From Clostridium tagluense (GTDB taxonomy: Bacteria > Bacillota > Clostridia > Clostridiales > Clostridiaceae), in contig NZ_BHYK01000023.1 in assembly GCF_003865095.1 (NCBI RefSeq), forward strand, positions 21,021 through 85,020: a DNA stretch of 64,000 nt, read 5' to 3'. Below are positions 1 through 9,910 of this stretch, in pieces (within the stretch, counting starts at the first letter, position 1; each line of letters begins with the position of its first letter). A model generated the notes under the pieces. It was given only the letters and a program-made list of their open reading frames with translations, was not told the DNA's origin and searched no databases. Position numbers and translations under genes: made by a program.

Positions 1-203
1 CAAGGACTACTGCAATTCATCCCGAGTCTTAGAGACCCATTCAATTTAAACATAATTATCGCAATCACACTATCTACGACTCTCTGAAAATCTGTTTTTA
101 AATTTACTTGCTTCTCATCAACGACTATAACAATATAAATAATTTAAATGTATTTAAACCATGATATGCTTATTTACTTAAATTGTCAACACAAATTTAA
201 ATT

Positions 204-578
204 TTATGCTTTCCAAAGACCATGTAAGTTGCAGTATTCGCGTACAAACAACACTTCTTCATCTAATTTAAATTCTGCTACTGGTTTTTCACCTGGTTTT
301 AAGTATTTTCTGTATACTTTACTTTCTGTATGCACTTCTATAAATTCAATATGATGTTCTTCTGTCATCGGATGCTCTACTGCTCCAACCATGACTCTAA
401 TTCCACCTTCTATTTTTTCTACTACTGGAACATGTTTTTCAACTGCTGCGTCCTGAGTATTTTCGCCTTTAAGTGTCATAGGTTTTCCACAACAGACTAA
501 AGTTCCTCCAGCATTGTGGACCACTTCAACTATATTACCACATATTTCACATTTGTAAATTTGTCTTAATTCAGTCAT
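204..578 (-). CDS. dfx: Desulfoferrodoxin (superoxide reductase)
   Basis: This 124-aa protein reduces superoxide to hydrogen peroxide in the cytoplasm without making oxygen, a standard anaerobe defence. The N-terminal desulforedoxin-type iron site is visible as C10, C13, C29 and C30. The C-terminal superoxide-reductase domain carries the expected His/Cys ligands H49, H69, H75, C116 and H119, with the lysine K48 next to the first histidine. Length matches the two-domain 2Fe-SOR class. The start follows a strong AGGAGG site. It stands alone, with an AT-rich palindrome 60-85 bases upstream that could bind a peroxide or redox repressor. Confidence in function is high; the regulation is inferred. 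Confidence 0.96.
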   Translation of the reverse strand: MTELRQIYKCEICGNIVEVVHNAGGTLVCCGKPMTLKGENTQDAAVEKHVPVVEKIEGGIRVMVGAVEHPMTEEHHIEFIEVHTESKVYRKYLKPGEKPVAEFKLDEEVLFVREYCNLHGLWKA

Positions 579-638
579 TATTATTCCTCCTTTAAATTTA
601 GAACACTATAAGTCTAATTGTAATCTTATTAATCTATA

Positions 639-663
639 ATAGTTATTTATTGATAACAACTAT
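639..663 (-). promoter_or_regulatory. Putative operator palindrome upstream of dfx
   Basis: An imperfect inverted repeat has outer arms ATAGTT and AACTAT and a near-symmetric centre. It lies 61-85 bases upstream of the desulfoferrodoxin start. Its position and AT-rich dyad shape suit a PerR/Fur-type operator, but it does not match a textbook box exactly. Binding is inferred. Confidence 0.4.
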
Positions 664-804
664 AAGTATATATATTCTACATTTTATTTAATTCTCCTTT
701 ATTAAATTGTGAATTTTTAGTTATTTATATATTTTTTCCGAAATAACCTTATTATATTCATTTAGAACCACCGGTATTGATTTGACTAATATTACCTTCA
801 TTTT

Positions 805-832
805 TTCACTCTTATTTGGAACACTATATAAT
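805..832 (+). promoter_or_regulatory. Sigma-A type promoter of the small unknown gene
   Basis: A -35-like TTCACT (805-810) and a perfect TATAAT (827-832) are separated by 16 bases. They place the transcript start only a few bases before the ribosome-binding site of the gene at 857. Confidence 0.5.
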
Positions 833-856
833 ATAAATATAAAAGGAGGTATGAAT

Positions 857-1063
857 ATGGGCAAAAATGAAATGAAACTGTATGCGCCTCACCAAAGGGA
901 TTTTTATGATGTAGAACCCAGAGACATTAGATCTTATTCAGAAAAAGACTCTACTATGCTACCAGACCCGGTAACTGACCCTATAGTTGCTATGAATATA
1001 TCTAATGTAGAATTTGACTACACCTATAATGGTGGACAAGAAATTTTAGATATAGAAGAATAA
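857..1063 (+). CDS. Small hypothetical protein
   Basis: I do not recognise this 68-aa soluble, acidic protein. It begins with a charged segment (MGKNEMKLYAPHQRDFYDV) and has no membrane segment or cysteine motif. The start at 857 is chosen because AAAGGAGG ends 8 bases upstream; an ATG at 851 abuts that site and is too close. A good promoter lies at 805-832 and a strong terminator follows 26 bases after the stop, so it looks like a real monocistronic gene. No function can be assigned. Confidence 0.7.
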   Translation: MGKNEMKLYAPHQRDFYDVEPRDIRSYSEKDSTMLPDPVTDPIVAMNISNVEFDYTYNGGQEILDIEE

Positions 1064-1088
1064 CTTTTCATAAGGCAAATTTAATCAT

Positions 1089-1127
1089 AAAAACGGATAA
1101 CTTCTTTTTAGAAGTTATCCGTTTTTT
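1089..1127. terminator. Bidirectional terminator
   Basis: A 13-bp perfect stem (AACGGATAACTTC paired with its complement) with a 5-base loop has A-runs before and T-runs after. It serves the small gene on the plus strand and overlaps the stop of the glucan synthase on the minus strand. Confidence 0.9.
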
Positions 1128-4100
1128 AAATTATAACCTCTACTTTATGCACTCCATCAATAAATGGAATTAGCGCATCTTCACATAAATTTCCATCAAG
1201 CCAAATACCTTTATCTCCCTCTCGTTTAATCTGGATTTCATACTCAAATTTATCTTTTTTATAAATAATCTCATAGTGTGACCATTCATCTGGCACACAG
1301 GGTTCAATGGTAAATCCTTTTCCCTCTTTTAGTTTAAAACCTAAAATAGCTTCTATTCCCGTTGTATACATCCACCCTGAGGTTCCAGTATACCAACTCC
1401 ACCCTCCTCGCCCTATATGAGGTTCTTTTCCATAAACATCTGCAGTCATTACGTAAGGCTCCGTTTTATATCTTTCACACTGGAGCAATGTTTTTGTATG
1501 ATTAATAGGGTTTATCATATTATACAACTTAGTTGCTTTATTACCATTGTGAAGTTTAGCAAAGGCAAGAATTACCCAAGTTGCAGCATGCGTATATTGA
1601 CCTCCATTTTCTCTAACTCCAGGTACATAGCCTTTGATATAACCAGGTTCTAAATTAGATTTGCTAAAAGGTGGAGTTAACAGTAAAATCATTCCATTAT
1701 CTTCTTTTATTAAATAGTGTTCTAAGGACTTCATAGCCATCCCTGCTCTGTCACTATTTGCAGCTCCAGATATAACTGCCCAGGATTGAGATAGAGAATC
1801 AATCTTACACTCTTCATTTTCAGATGAACCAAGGGCTGTGCCATCATCGAAATATGCTCTCCTATACCAATTGCCATCCCATGCATTATCCTCTAGATTT
1901 ATCCTTATATATTCTTGCATCCCCTTATATCGCTGTAGTCTCGCCTCATCCTTTTTATACTTGCAAGCCCCAGAGAACTCCTCTAATATATTATATAAAA
2001 ACCACCCCAGCCATACACTTTCACCGCTTCCTTTGTTGCCTACAGTACTCATTCCATCATTCCAATCTCCACTGCCCATTAATGGAATATTATGAGGACC
2101 AAATTTAAGAGCTTTGTCTATTGCTTTAGTGCAGTGTTCATATATACTGCCTGTAAAATCTGCCTTTCCTGAAATGTTATATCTTTCATCTTCCCCAACC
2201 GCTAGTGGCGTATCCATTAAGTACTGCGCACTTTCTTCAAGGATATCAAAATCACCTGTATTTTTTATATATTCCATAGTTACAAAAGGTAACCATAATA
2301 AGTCATCAGAGAACCTTGTTCTTATTCCACTATCTACAACTGGATGCCACCAATGTTGCACATCGCCCTCAACAAATTGTCTTGAAGCACTAAGTAGAAT
2401 TTGTTTTTTTGTCATACTAGGTTCAAGCAAGCTTACAGGCATAACATCCTGAAGCTGATCTCTAAAGCCATAAGCTCCACCGGATTGATAAAATGCAGTT
2501 CTTGCCCACAGTCTACATACTATAGTTTGGTACATTAGCCATCCATTAAGCATTAAATCCATACTCTTATCTGGAGTCTTAACCTGCAATGTATGAAGTA
2601 ATTTATTCCAATAATCCTTCACCTTTTGCAATTGCGTATCAACTCTTTCAAAATCTTCAAATTCCACAATAGCATTAGAAATACTATCTAAATCCTCATT
2701 TTCACCTATCATAGCTACAAGTTCAATCTCCATATTAGGCTCCAGATAAATTTTAGAAGTAACTGCTAAGCAGGGGTCTATTCCAGCTCCTACGGTGTTC
2801 GAAAGTCTTACTCTCTTTAATGCATCGGGGTCTTCTACACTTCCTCCTCTACCTAGAAACTCACCTCTGTCTCCAGTAAAGCTTTGATTCTCCCCACCAA
2901 TTAATTTTAAGAAAGCATTTAATTTACCAAAATTCTGACTATAAGTATTTGTAGCATATATATATTTGTTTTCTTCATTGAAATAAGTAACAATATGCTG
3001 AGCAGTATGCTCCCTTGCAACCCCCATTACAAGCTCTGCATAATAGGTTATACTTAACTCTCGAGCTATATCGCTATTATTCACAAGTTTTATTTTACAT
3101 AGCTTAAGGTTATGTGACATAGGCACAAACATGATTACTTCACCCATAATTCCATAAGCCTCATGTTTAAAATTTGAATATCCAAAGCCATGCTGGATTA
3201 AATATTCTCCACCATCTCTTATAGGTTTGGGTGTAATGGACCACACATTCCCAAAAGTGTCATCTCGCAAATATATAGCTTCTGAGGGCTCATCACTTAC
3301 CCAGTCATTTGACCAAGTAGTAATTTTATTCTCGCGACTATTACCATGCCAAGTATAAGCTGCTCCACATTCTGACACATGAAATCCAAAATCGCCATTG
3401 GAAATTACATTTATCCAAGGTGCTGGTGTATTATTAAAATCTTTAAGTAGAATGGTGTAATTTTCATTTTCTACATCAAAGCCTCCTAAGTCATTAAAAT
3501 ACTCTAATGGTTTAATATCGAACTTGTGAGTTTTAAACGCAAATTTATTTTCTGCTTTTTTCAAAAATGGTTGTTTTTCTATTTTCTCATAGTTATTCCT
3601 AATTTGAGATACTAACATCCCCTTGGAGGAATCTATAACTATTCTAGCTATAGCTATAAAAAGATCTATATCATCATCCCTTATAGTTGCCTTATTAAGT
3701 ATAAATAGTCCCCCTGGTTTATTTTCTTTATCTCTTAAGTGACTACTACCTACCAAATTTTTAATATCAGCTTGTAGTGGTTGATCATATGAGGTTTTTT
3801 GAAGATTTATTATTACCAAATCAACTCTTAGTCCTTTAAGGCTTAAGTATTCATGGGCATTTACAAGTTGGCGAGCTAAGTCTCTATCTTTGCTCTCCCT
3901 TGCTATAAGTAGCATTATAGGTAAATCTCCTGAAATACCATATCCCCAAAGAGTAGATTGACCCGTCTTTACCTTTTTTATAAATTCTCCTCTTTCTTTA
4001 AAAGTAGAATTTAAAAACAAAATTTTAGAAGCCATTACTTGGTATAAGTTTGCTTGGGTAGATTTTATACCTAGATATTTCATATCTACCTGAGTTTGAC

Positions 4101-7100
4101 TCCACGCTAAATCAAATACCCTATCTACATTGTGCAGTTCACTATATTTTTTAGCTAGACTTATTACTTCCGCTTTACTATTAGCTATTGAGGTAGTGAA
4201 TGCTATAACACAGGTTTCGCCAGGTTTTATCTTAACTCGCCTTCTTAAACTTATTATAGGATCCAGGACCGCCCCCACAGTGTTAGTTAAAAGTGAGTCT
4301 CGCTTCATTGCTCTTGGATGTATTATGTTTTCACCGCGTCCTATGAAATTCTCTCTGCTAGTTTCATATTGAACAGTTCCTATGGTAGTTCCATAAACTG
4401 CAACAGTTTGCATAAGCCAAGGTTGCAATGCGCCTTTAGCTCTCGGTCTTCTTGTTGCCAGGATACAGCTAGGATTATCTATATACTCTGTTTTTACAAA
4501 TAGATTACCAAATGCTGGATGCACTATATCTGCATCATAATGAGCCAGCGTTACTTCTAAATAACTAGTTATTTCTAAATTTTTACTCTTTGTGCCATGG
4601 TTTGTAATGGATAATCTTCTTACTTCTGAATCATCTTCTGTAGACACAGTAATTTCCATGCGAGTAGTAATATTGTTATCACCCCTTGTAAATTCTGCTT
4701 TGTCTAAGGCGAAGGTTACTTCATAGCTATCCCCTTCACTTTTACAAGGTTCATAAGCCGCGCTGAAGTATTCATTCTCATCCACATCTTTGATATACAC
4801 AAACATGCCTGTATTGTCTTTAGTAACATCTTCTTTCCATCTATAAATCATAGTTCTATTCCTTGAAGCATACCCCGCGCCACTATTAGAAATCATTAAG
4901 GAATAGCTTCCATTTGAAATTAAATGTGTTTCTGGCGATTCTGTGTTTGCTGTAGTATATTTTCTAACTATAATCTTTTGTTTTCCCATAGTAGTTCCTG
5001 ATACATTAAATTTATATTCTCTATCATATACTACTCTTTTAGAAATTTTTTCTTGAAGTAATAGTTCTGTAGCTTTCACCTTTGGTAAGCTATGAAATCT
5101 TTTTTGGAGAATATTGTTTAATAATACATTGTCTATTGCCATTAAGCTCATTCCTTCATGGTGAATCATAAAACACTTAATAATAGCTTTAGATTCCTCA
5201 CTAGGTATTCTATTTTTGGTATAATCTGCAGCTTCATAAAATCCATAAGTTCCCTCTAAGCCCTCACTAGCAAGTTCACGAAGATTATCATAAGCCCCTC
5301 TGAAATCAGTTTGCAATGCCATCACCGTAGAATATGGAGAAATAACCAATTCATTTGCTAATCCTCGCTTTAAGCCTACTCCAGGTATTCCGAATGCCTT
5401 ATATTGATAATTTAAATTTACATCAAAATTGTAAAATGCAGATTCAGAGATTCCAAAAGGCACCTCTTTTTCATTACAATATTTCTTTTGTGCCTGAATT
5501 ACAGCTTTGTAGGTTTCGTCTAGCATTGTGCCCTGATAATTTTTCATTATAAGTAAGGGCATCAAGTATTCAAACATAGTTCCACTCCAAGAAACCAGTC
5601 CCTTACTTTTACCCATAAGAGTCATAGATCTACCAAGCACAAACCAATGTTTTTTAGGAATATCCCCTTTTGCTATAGCTACAAAGCTAGCCTGCCTTGA
5701 TTCAGATGCTAATAAATCATAATAGCTCTTACCTAAATTATCATTCTCTACGTCATATCCAATACTAAACAATTCCCGTTCTTTGTCGTATACCATTTTA
5801 AAATCTGTAGCTTCCGCCATAGAGTTTAGTCTTTGTTTCAAGTTCTCAATGCTACTAATAATCATTTGAGATTTTTCTTTTGTGTTTTGTAATGATATTT
5901 TTAATTTTTTTAAATATTCATCATTTTGGGGCTTACTATTTAACATATTTAATATTTTACTTATTTTTTTTGGAATAGCATTTAAAGCTGTTCTTTCTAA
6001 TAAATTGCTTAAAGAATTATTAATATCTAAATCAATGTTTTCTTCCAGAGTAATATTAAACCAAGGGAAAAATTCATTTATTTCCTCTAAAAATCCTTCC
6101 ACATCACTTTTAAGCTTTTTATTCCAATATAATTCATTTCCACATTCATTTTTTCCCACTTCTTTAATTTTAATAGATAAGTCTACAAGCATAGTTTCCC
6201 AGGATTTAAAATCAATTACATCATTATTTAAGTTTCCTATTAAGACCTGATATAATCCTTTTATTCCCATGGTCTCTTCTATTTCTTCATTAGCAAGCCT
6301 CATGGTGTCTTTCAACCCTCTAACCTGCATCTGGTTAAATATTGGAACACATAAATAATCCTCAAGAGCCTGTGAAACTACCCACAGGTAGCCAACTAAA
6401 TTCCCACTATCCACAGTGGATACGTATCTTGGATAAAGTGGTGTTTTATTTTTAGTATCATACCAATTATAAAAATGACCTTTGTAAGTAGCCATGTCTT
6501 CCATTGACGTCATACTCTTTCCTATCCTGCTTACAGTCTCTATGATTCCTATATATCCTAAATCATAGGCAACTATATTTGAGGTAAGGCCCATACCTAA
6601 ATCCGTTGGAGAAGTTCTATGTGCTACTCCATTAGGCGGGTCTTCTTGGTAATTATCAGGTCCAAGCCAATTATTTTCGTCATTAACAAAATCTTCAAAA
6701 TAAGCCCAAGTTTTTCTACTTATTTTCCTTAAGAAAATCACTTCTTGTTCATTCATCTCAAGGGTTTCTAAACCTCTATCGCGACTTATAAGATAGGCCA
6801 CTAAAGGGCTTAAAAGCCATAGAGCGCAGGAAGGTATACTAAGAATTCCAATGCTTGCAGCACTATTGAATGCTAGAAATAAAATCAACAGTGAAATTGC
6901 ACTACCCATCCACATAAAAGCTATAAAATTTTTAAATTTTTTTCCTAGTTTCACCTCCACGTCTGCTGCTGTCTGCCACTCTAATAAATTTTTCTTGCTA
7001 ATAATCAATCTATATAAGGTTCTAATTATGGCATCTAACATAAGGTATGCTTGAAAAGGTATAAAACAAAAAATCAAAAATACCTGTTCTATAGCCATCT

Positions 7101-9765
7101 TACTATTTTGAATTTTACCTGATAAACTTATACCTATAGCCGGAGAGACTACAGCTTCTGTTACATCAAAAAGTATAGGGGCTATTATCGCAACAAAGGC
7201 TGTAATAAACCATTTATCCGTACCATCAGGCAATATTCCACTTAAAGTAAGTATAAGGAGTATTGTAATGGTTGGAGCTAATAAACTTCTTCTTAAGTTA
7301 TCTAATATTTTCCATTTAGACATCCTGCTTAAAGGTGAAGAACTTTTAAGCCAAGGTAATAATTGCCAATCACCTCTAGTCCACCTATGGAGTCTCATAC
7401 AACTTGAATTATAATAAGCTGGGTATCCATCTATAAACTCCACATCCGTAACTAAGGCAGTCCTAACATATGCCCCCTCTAATAAGTCGTGGCTTAAAAC
7501 TGTATTTTCAGGTATCTCATCTTTTAACATATAATTAAAAACATCTACATCATAAATTCCTTTTCCAGTAAAAATTCCTTCTCCAAATAAATCCTGATAT
7601 ACATCAGATACAGCGGTAGTATACATATCTATGCCTGTTTCACCAGAGAATATCTTTGAAAATAGGGTTTTATGTGCACTAAGAATTGATACCCCTATTC
7701 TTGGTTGCATAAGCCCATAGCCTCTACTCACAGTTTTTTTACTATAATTTATAACCGCATTATTTAGGGGATGAGCCATGGCACCTATTAATTTTTTAGC
7801 AGAATCTCTTGGGAGCTTTGTATCTGCATCTAAAGTAATAACATATTTAACCGATCTCAGTATTTGTGCATTCTTACTTATTACATTGTAACTAGTATTT
7901 TCATTCCCTCGAAGAAACTCATTAAACTCCATAAGCTTTCCACGTTTTCTTTCCCAACCTATCCACTTATCCTCACTTTTGTTGTACTGCCTTACTCTAT
8001 TTAAGAAGAAAAATATTTCCTTCCCATTAGTACAATACTTTTTATTTAGTGATTCTATGGCTAGAAGCCCTCGGCTCACTACTGCTTTATCTCCTTCTTC
8101 CTCCCTTGTGGCACTATCCTTAAAATCTCCAAGTAAAGCAAAATATAAATTGTTTTGTGAATTGGCTAAATAGTATATTTCTAAGTCGGCTATTAACTCT
8201 TCTACCCTAGAAGGATTATTGAGTAAGGTTGGAATTACAACCACTGTACTAAATTTCTCTGGTATTACTTCTTTAAATTCCATTTTAGGAATAAAAGATG
8301 GAGAAATTAAAATACTTACACTCCAGTTGAAAATCGATATTGCTATTTCGCTACAAGGCACTAATATCACAATTATAGCTACAACATATCTCCATAATAC
8401 TTTGTCATTATCATATAATAGACTAAACACAATAAATAGAGATATTATTAACATTGTGAACACAATAATAGTACCTATATATAAATTTTCTCTATTCTTC
8501 TTTGTGATATTTGTAAGCCATCCTATGCCTGTATTCTTGTATCCTATTTTCTCCTTCAATTCTTGGATTCCTTCATCTACCAAATAATACCCAACATGCT
8601 GTTTATAAACATTACTTTCTGATGCCTCATTTTCCTTGCAACATTCAATAATTTTTTTTGCTATATAGGATTCTGGAAGCTTTGTATGTTTGTATATCTT
8701 TTCTATTTCATGCCTATAATTATCTCTTGACTTAAAATCCATTTCTCCGTAAATGCAAGCTGGATCATCCCTCAGTATACTCTCTACAGAACTTAATTTT
8801 TCAAAATAATTTCTCCAATTTAAACCTTCAATAACTCTTATACTATTAATAGAATTACCCATAGATATTTCAAAATTAGCTTCCATTTGATGCTCTAGGG
8901 ATATGATTTTCTCTGAGCTTGTTTCAAGCGCTCCAAGTTTTTCATCTATATAATCATAAACATCTTTAGAATCAATGCCATTATCCCTGAGTAGTTTCAA
9001 TAATCTTTCTGTAAAATGAGAATTAAATGTGTGCTTTTCACTATTTAATAGTGATAGTACAGTGTCAACCTTACCTTCATTGAAACTATTAATTAACCGC
9101 TCTGCAACAAGTTCTGCTTCCTTTTTATCCTGCTCTGCATTAACAATTTTCTCAGTTATCTTACTAATATTTTGTATTAATGCTATTCGAAGCATTATAG
9201 GAATAGCCCATAGTTCACCTGTGGTTAGTAAAGTGCTCTTTTGGTAAGCCCTAATAAAGTTTGCAATAACACTTTCATCAATTCTACCATCAGTGTGGGA
9301 TACCATTTCAATAGCAATATGATATACCCTTGGATACCCCTTTATAACTCCTTTATATATAACTGGCAGGTCATTATAATATGTTTTTGGCATATTATGT
9401 TTTATACTTTTATACTCTTTTTCTACCAAATAAAGATTATCCAAAAGCCATTCTGCTGCAGGTACTACTTCTCTTTTGCTTTTTCCTTCCTTATATATGT
9501 TTTCGTAGCCTTTTAAAATTTTTTCATAGCTTCTATCTAAATTACTAATAAGCTTTTTCTTGCAATTAGTATTCTTGATATCAGAGTAATGGTGTGCTAT
9601 TTCAGAGGCATGTTTTTCTAAATCCTCTCTATTGACATTTATGGTTGGAATATCTTTTAGTAAATTTTCTTCTTGATAATAATTTATATTTTTCCTTACC
9701 ACTAAGTAAATTAAACCACTTATTACGACTATTGCCCCTAATGTAAGATAAAGCACTATAACCAC
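1126..9765 (-). CDS. ndvB: Cyclic beta-1,2-glucan synthase (NdvB/ChvB-like)
   Basis: This 2879-aa membrane enzyme is expected to polymerise, cyclise and trim beta-1,2-glucan from UDP-glucose. An N-terminal membrane helix (about residues 4-24) is followed by a helical region and two helices around 425-480. Next comes a family-84 glycosyltransferase domain with a DAD motif near residue 645 and RLHRWTRGDW near 797, then several membrane helices (about 820-960). A glycoamylase-like cyclisation domain starts near 1040 (HRTSPTDLGMGL), followed by beta-rich modules. The C-terminal GH94-like phosphorylase domain carries GSGDWNDGM near 2567, which includes the likely general-acid aspartate. Length matches characterised synthases. 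It is monocistronic between two terminators. The oddity is the host: the family is best known from rhizobia and Brucella, though Thermoanaerobacter has one. No exporter gene lies beside it. Confidence 0.93.
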   Translation of the reverse strand: MVIVLYLTLGAIVVISGLIYLVVRKNINYYQEENLLKDIPTINVNREDLEKHASEIAHHYSDIKNTNCKKKLISNLDRSYEKILKGYENIYKEGKSKREVVPAAEWLLDNLYLVEKEYKSIKHNMPKTYYNDLPVIYKGVIKGYPRVYHIAIEMVSHTDGRIDESVIANFIRAYQKSTLLTTGELWAIPIMLRIALIQNISKITEKIVNAEQDKKEAELVAERLINSFNEGKVDTVLSLLNSEKHTFNSHFTERLLKLLRDNGIDSKDVYDYIDEKLGALETSSEKIISLEHQMEANFEISMGNSINSIRVIEGLNWRNYFEKLSSVESILRDDPACIYGEMDFKSRDNYRHEIEKIYKHTKLPESYIAKKIIECCKENEASESNVYKQHVGYYLVDEGIQELKEKIGYKNTGIGWLTNITKKNRENLYIGTIIVFTMLIISLFIVFSLLYDNDKVLWRYVVAIIVILVPCSEIAISIFNWSVSILISPSFIPKMEFKEVIPEKFSTVVVIPTLLNNPSRVEELIADLEIYYLANSQNNLYFALLGDFKDSATREEEGDKAVVSRGLLAIESLNKKYCTNGKEIFFFLNRVRQYNKSEDKWIGWERKRGKLMEFNEFLRGNENTSYNVISKNAQILRSVKYVITLDADTKLPRDSAKKLIGAMAHPLNNAVINYSKKTVSRGYGLMQPRIGVSILSAHKTLFSKIFSGETGIDMYTTAVSDVYQDLFGEGIFTGKGIYDVDVFNYMLKDEIPENTVLSHDLLEGAYVRTALVTDVEFIDGYPAYYNSSCMRLHRWTRGDWQLLPWLKSSSPLSRMSKWKILDNLRRSLLAPTITILLILTLSGILPDGTDKWFITAFVAIIAPILFDVTEAVVSPAIGISLSGKIQNSKMAIEQVFLIFCFIPFQAYLMLDAIIRTLYRLIISKKNLLEWQTAADVEVKLGKKFKNFIAFMWMGSAISLLILFLAFNSAASIGILSIPSCALWLLSPLVAYLISRDRGLETLEMNEQEVIFLRKISRKTWAYFEDFVNDENNWLGPDNYQEDPPNGVAHRTSPTDLGMGLTSNIVAYDLGYIGIIETVSRIGKSMTSMEDMATYKGHFYNWYDTKNKTPLYPRYVSTVDSGNLVGYLWVVSQALEDYLCVPIFNQMQVRGLKDTMRLANEEIEETMGIKGLYQVLIGNLNNDVIDFKSWETMLVDLSIKIKEVGKNECGNELYWNKKLKSDVEGFLEEINEFFPWFNITLEENIDLDINNSLSNLLERTALNAIPKKISKILNMLNSKPQNDEYLKKLKISLQNTKEKSQMIISSIENLKQRLNSMAEATDFKMVYDKERELFSIGYDVENDNLGKSYYDLLASESRQASFVAIAKGDIPKKHWFVLGRSMTLMGKSKGLVSWSGTMFEYLMPLLIMKNYQGTMLDETYKAVIQAQKKYCNEKEVPFGISESAFYNFDVNLNYQYKAFGIPGVGLKRGLANELVISPYSTVMALQTDFRGAYDNLRELASEGLEGTYGFYEAADYTKNRIPSEESKAIIKCFMIHHEGMSLMAIDNVLLNNILQKRFHSLPKVKATELLLQEKISKRVVYDREYKFNVSGTTMGKQKIIVRKYTTANTESPETHLISNGSYSLMISNSGAGYASRNRTMIYRWKEDVTKDNTGMFVYIKDVDENEYFSAAYEPCKSEGDSYEVTFALDKAEFTRGDNNITTRMEITVSTEDDSEVRRLSITNHGTKSKNLEITSYLEVTLAHYDADIVHPAFGNLFVKTEYIDNPSCILATRRPRAKGALQPWLMQTVAVYGTTIGTVQYETSRENFIGRGENIIHPRAMKRDSLLTNTVGAVLDPIISLRRRVKIKPGETCVIAFTTSIANSKAEVISLAKKYSELHNVDRVFDLAWSQTQVDMKYLGIKSTQANLYQVMASKILFLNSTFKERGEFIKKVKTGQSTLWGYGISGDLPIMLLIARESKDRDLARQLVNAHEYLSLKGLRVDLVIINLQKTSYDQPLQADIKNLVGSSHLRDKENKPGGLFILNKATIRDDDIDLFIAIARIVIDSSKGMLVSQIRNNYEKIEKQPFLKKAENKFAFKTHKFDIKPLEYFNDLGGFDVENENYTILLKDFNNTPAPWINVISNGDFGFHVSECGAAYTWHGNSRENKITTWSNDWVSDEPSEAIYLRDDTFGNVWSITPKPIRDGGEYLIQHGFGYSNFKHEAYGIMGEVIMFVPMSHNLKLCKIKLVNNSDIARELSITYYAELVMGVAREHTAQHIVTYFNEENKYIYATNTYSQNFGKLNAFLKLIGGENQSFTGDRGEFLGRGGSVEDPDALKRVRLSNTVGAGIDPCLAVTSKIYLEPNMEIELVAMIGENEDLDSISNAIVEFEDFERVDTQLQKVKDYWNKLLHTLQVKTPDKSMDLMLNGWLMYQTIVCRLWARTAFYQSGGAYGFRDQLQDVMPVSLLEPSMTKKQILLSASRQFVEGDVQHWWHPVVDSGIRTRFSDDLLWLPFVTMEYIKNTGDFDILEESAQYLMDTPLAVGEDERYNISGKADFTGSIYEHCTKAIDKALKFGPHNIPLMGSGDWNDGMSTVGNKGSGESVWLGWFLYNILEEFSGACKYKKDEARLQRYKGMQEYIRINLEDNAWDGNWYRRAYFDDGTALGSSENEECKIDSLSQSWAVISGAANSDRAGMAMKSLEHYLIKEDNGMILLLTPPFSKSNLEPGYIKGYVPGVRENGGQYTHAATWVILAFAKLHNGNKATKLYNMINPINHTKTLLQCERYKTEPYVMTADVYGKEPHIGRGGWSWYTGTSGWMYTTGIEAILGFKLKEGKGFTIEPCVPDEWSHYEIIYKKDKFEYEIQIKREGDKGIWLDGNLCEDALIPFIDGVHKVEVII

Positions 9766-9851
9766 CCTTTCAACGCTTTTTGTTAATTATGTTTATGAAG
9801 ATTTAGGACTAACTCAAATTATTATCTCCAACTAACCCTTTAATTATTAGT

Positions 9852-9907
9852 AAAAATAAGAAAAAGAACTCACAATAAAATCATTGTGAGTTCTTTTTCT
9901 TATTTTT
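9852..9907. terminator. Terminator after the M18 aminopeptidase
   Basis: A long perfect stem (AATAAGAAAAAGAACTCACAA paired across a short loop with its complement) ends in a T-rich tail on the minus strand, directly after the aminopeptidase stop. It is symmetric enough to work both ways. Confidence 0.9.
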
Positions 9908-9910
9908 ATA

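Noticed and set aside
1..203. Open frames on both strands at the left edge (for example a minus-strand frame with TDFQRVVDSVIAII).
   Set aside because: No start codon or ribosome-binding site and no recognised family. A gene entering from outside the window cannot be shown.
1417..2452. Several plus-strand frames of 78-112 codons inside the glucan synthase gene.
   Set aside because: They lie opposite a well-supported gene, lack ribosome-binding sites and have composition expected of antisense shadows.
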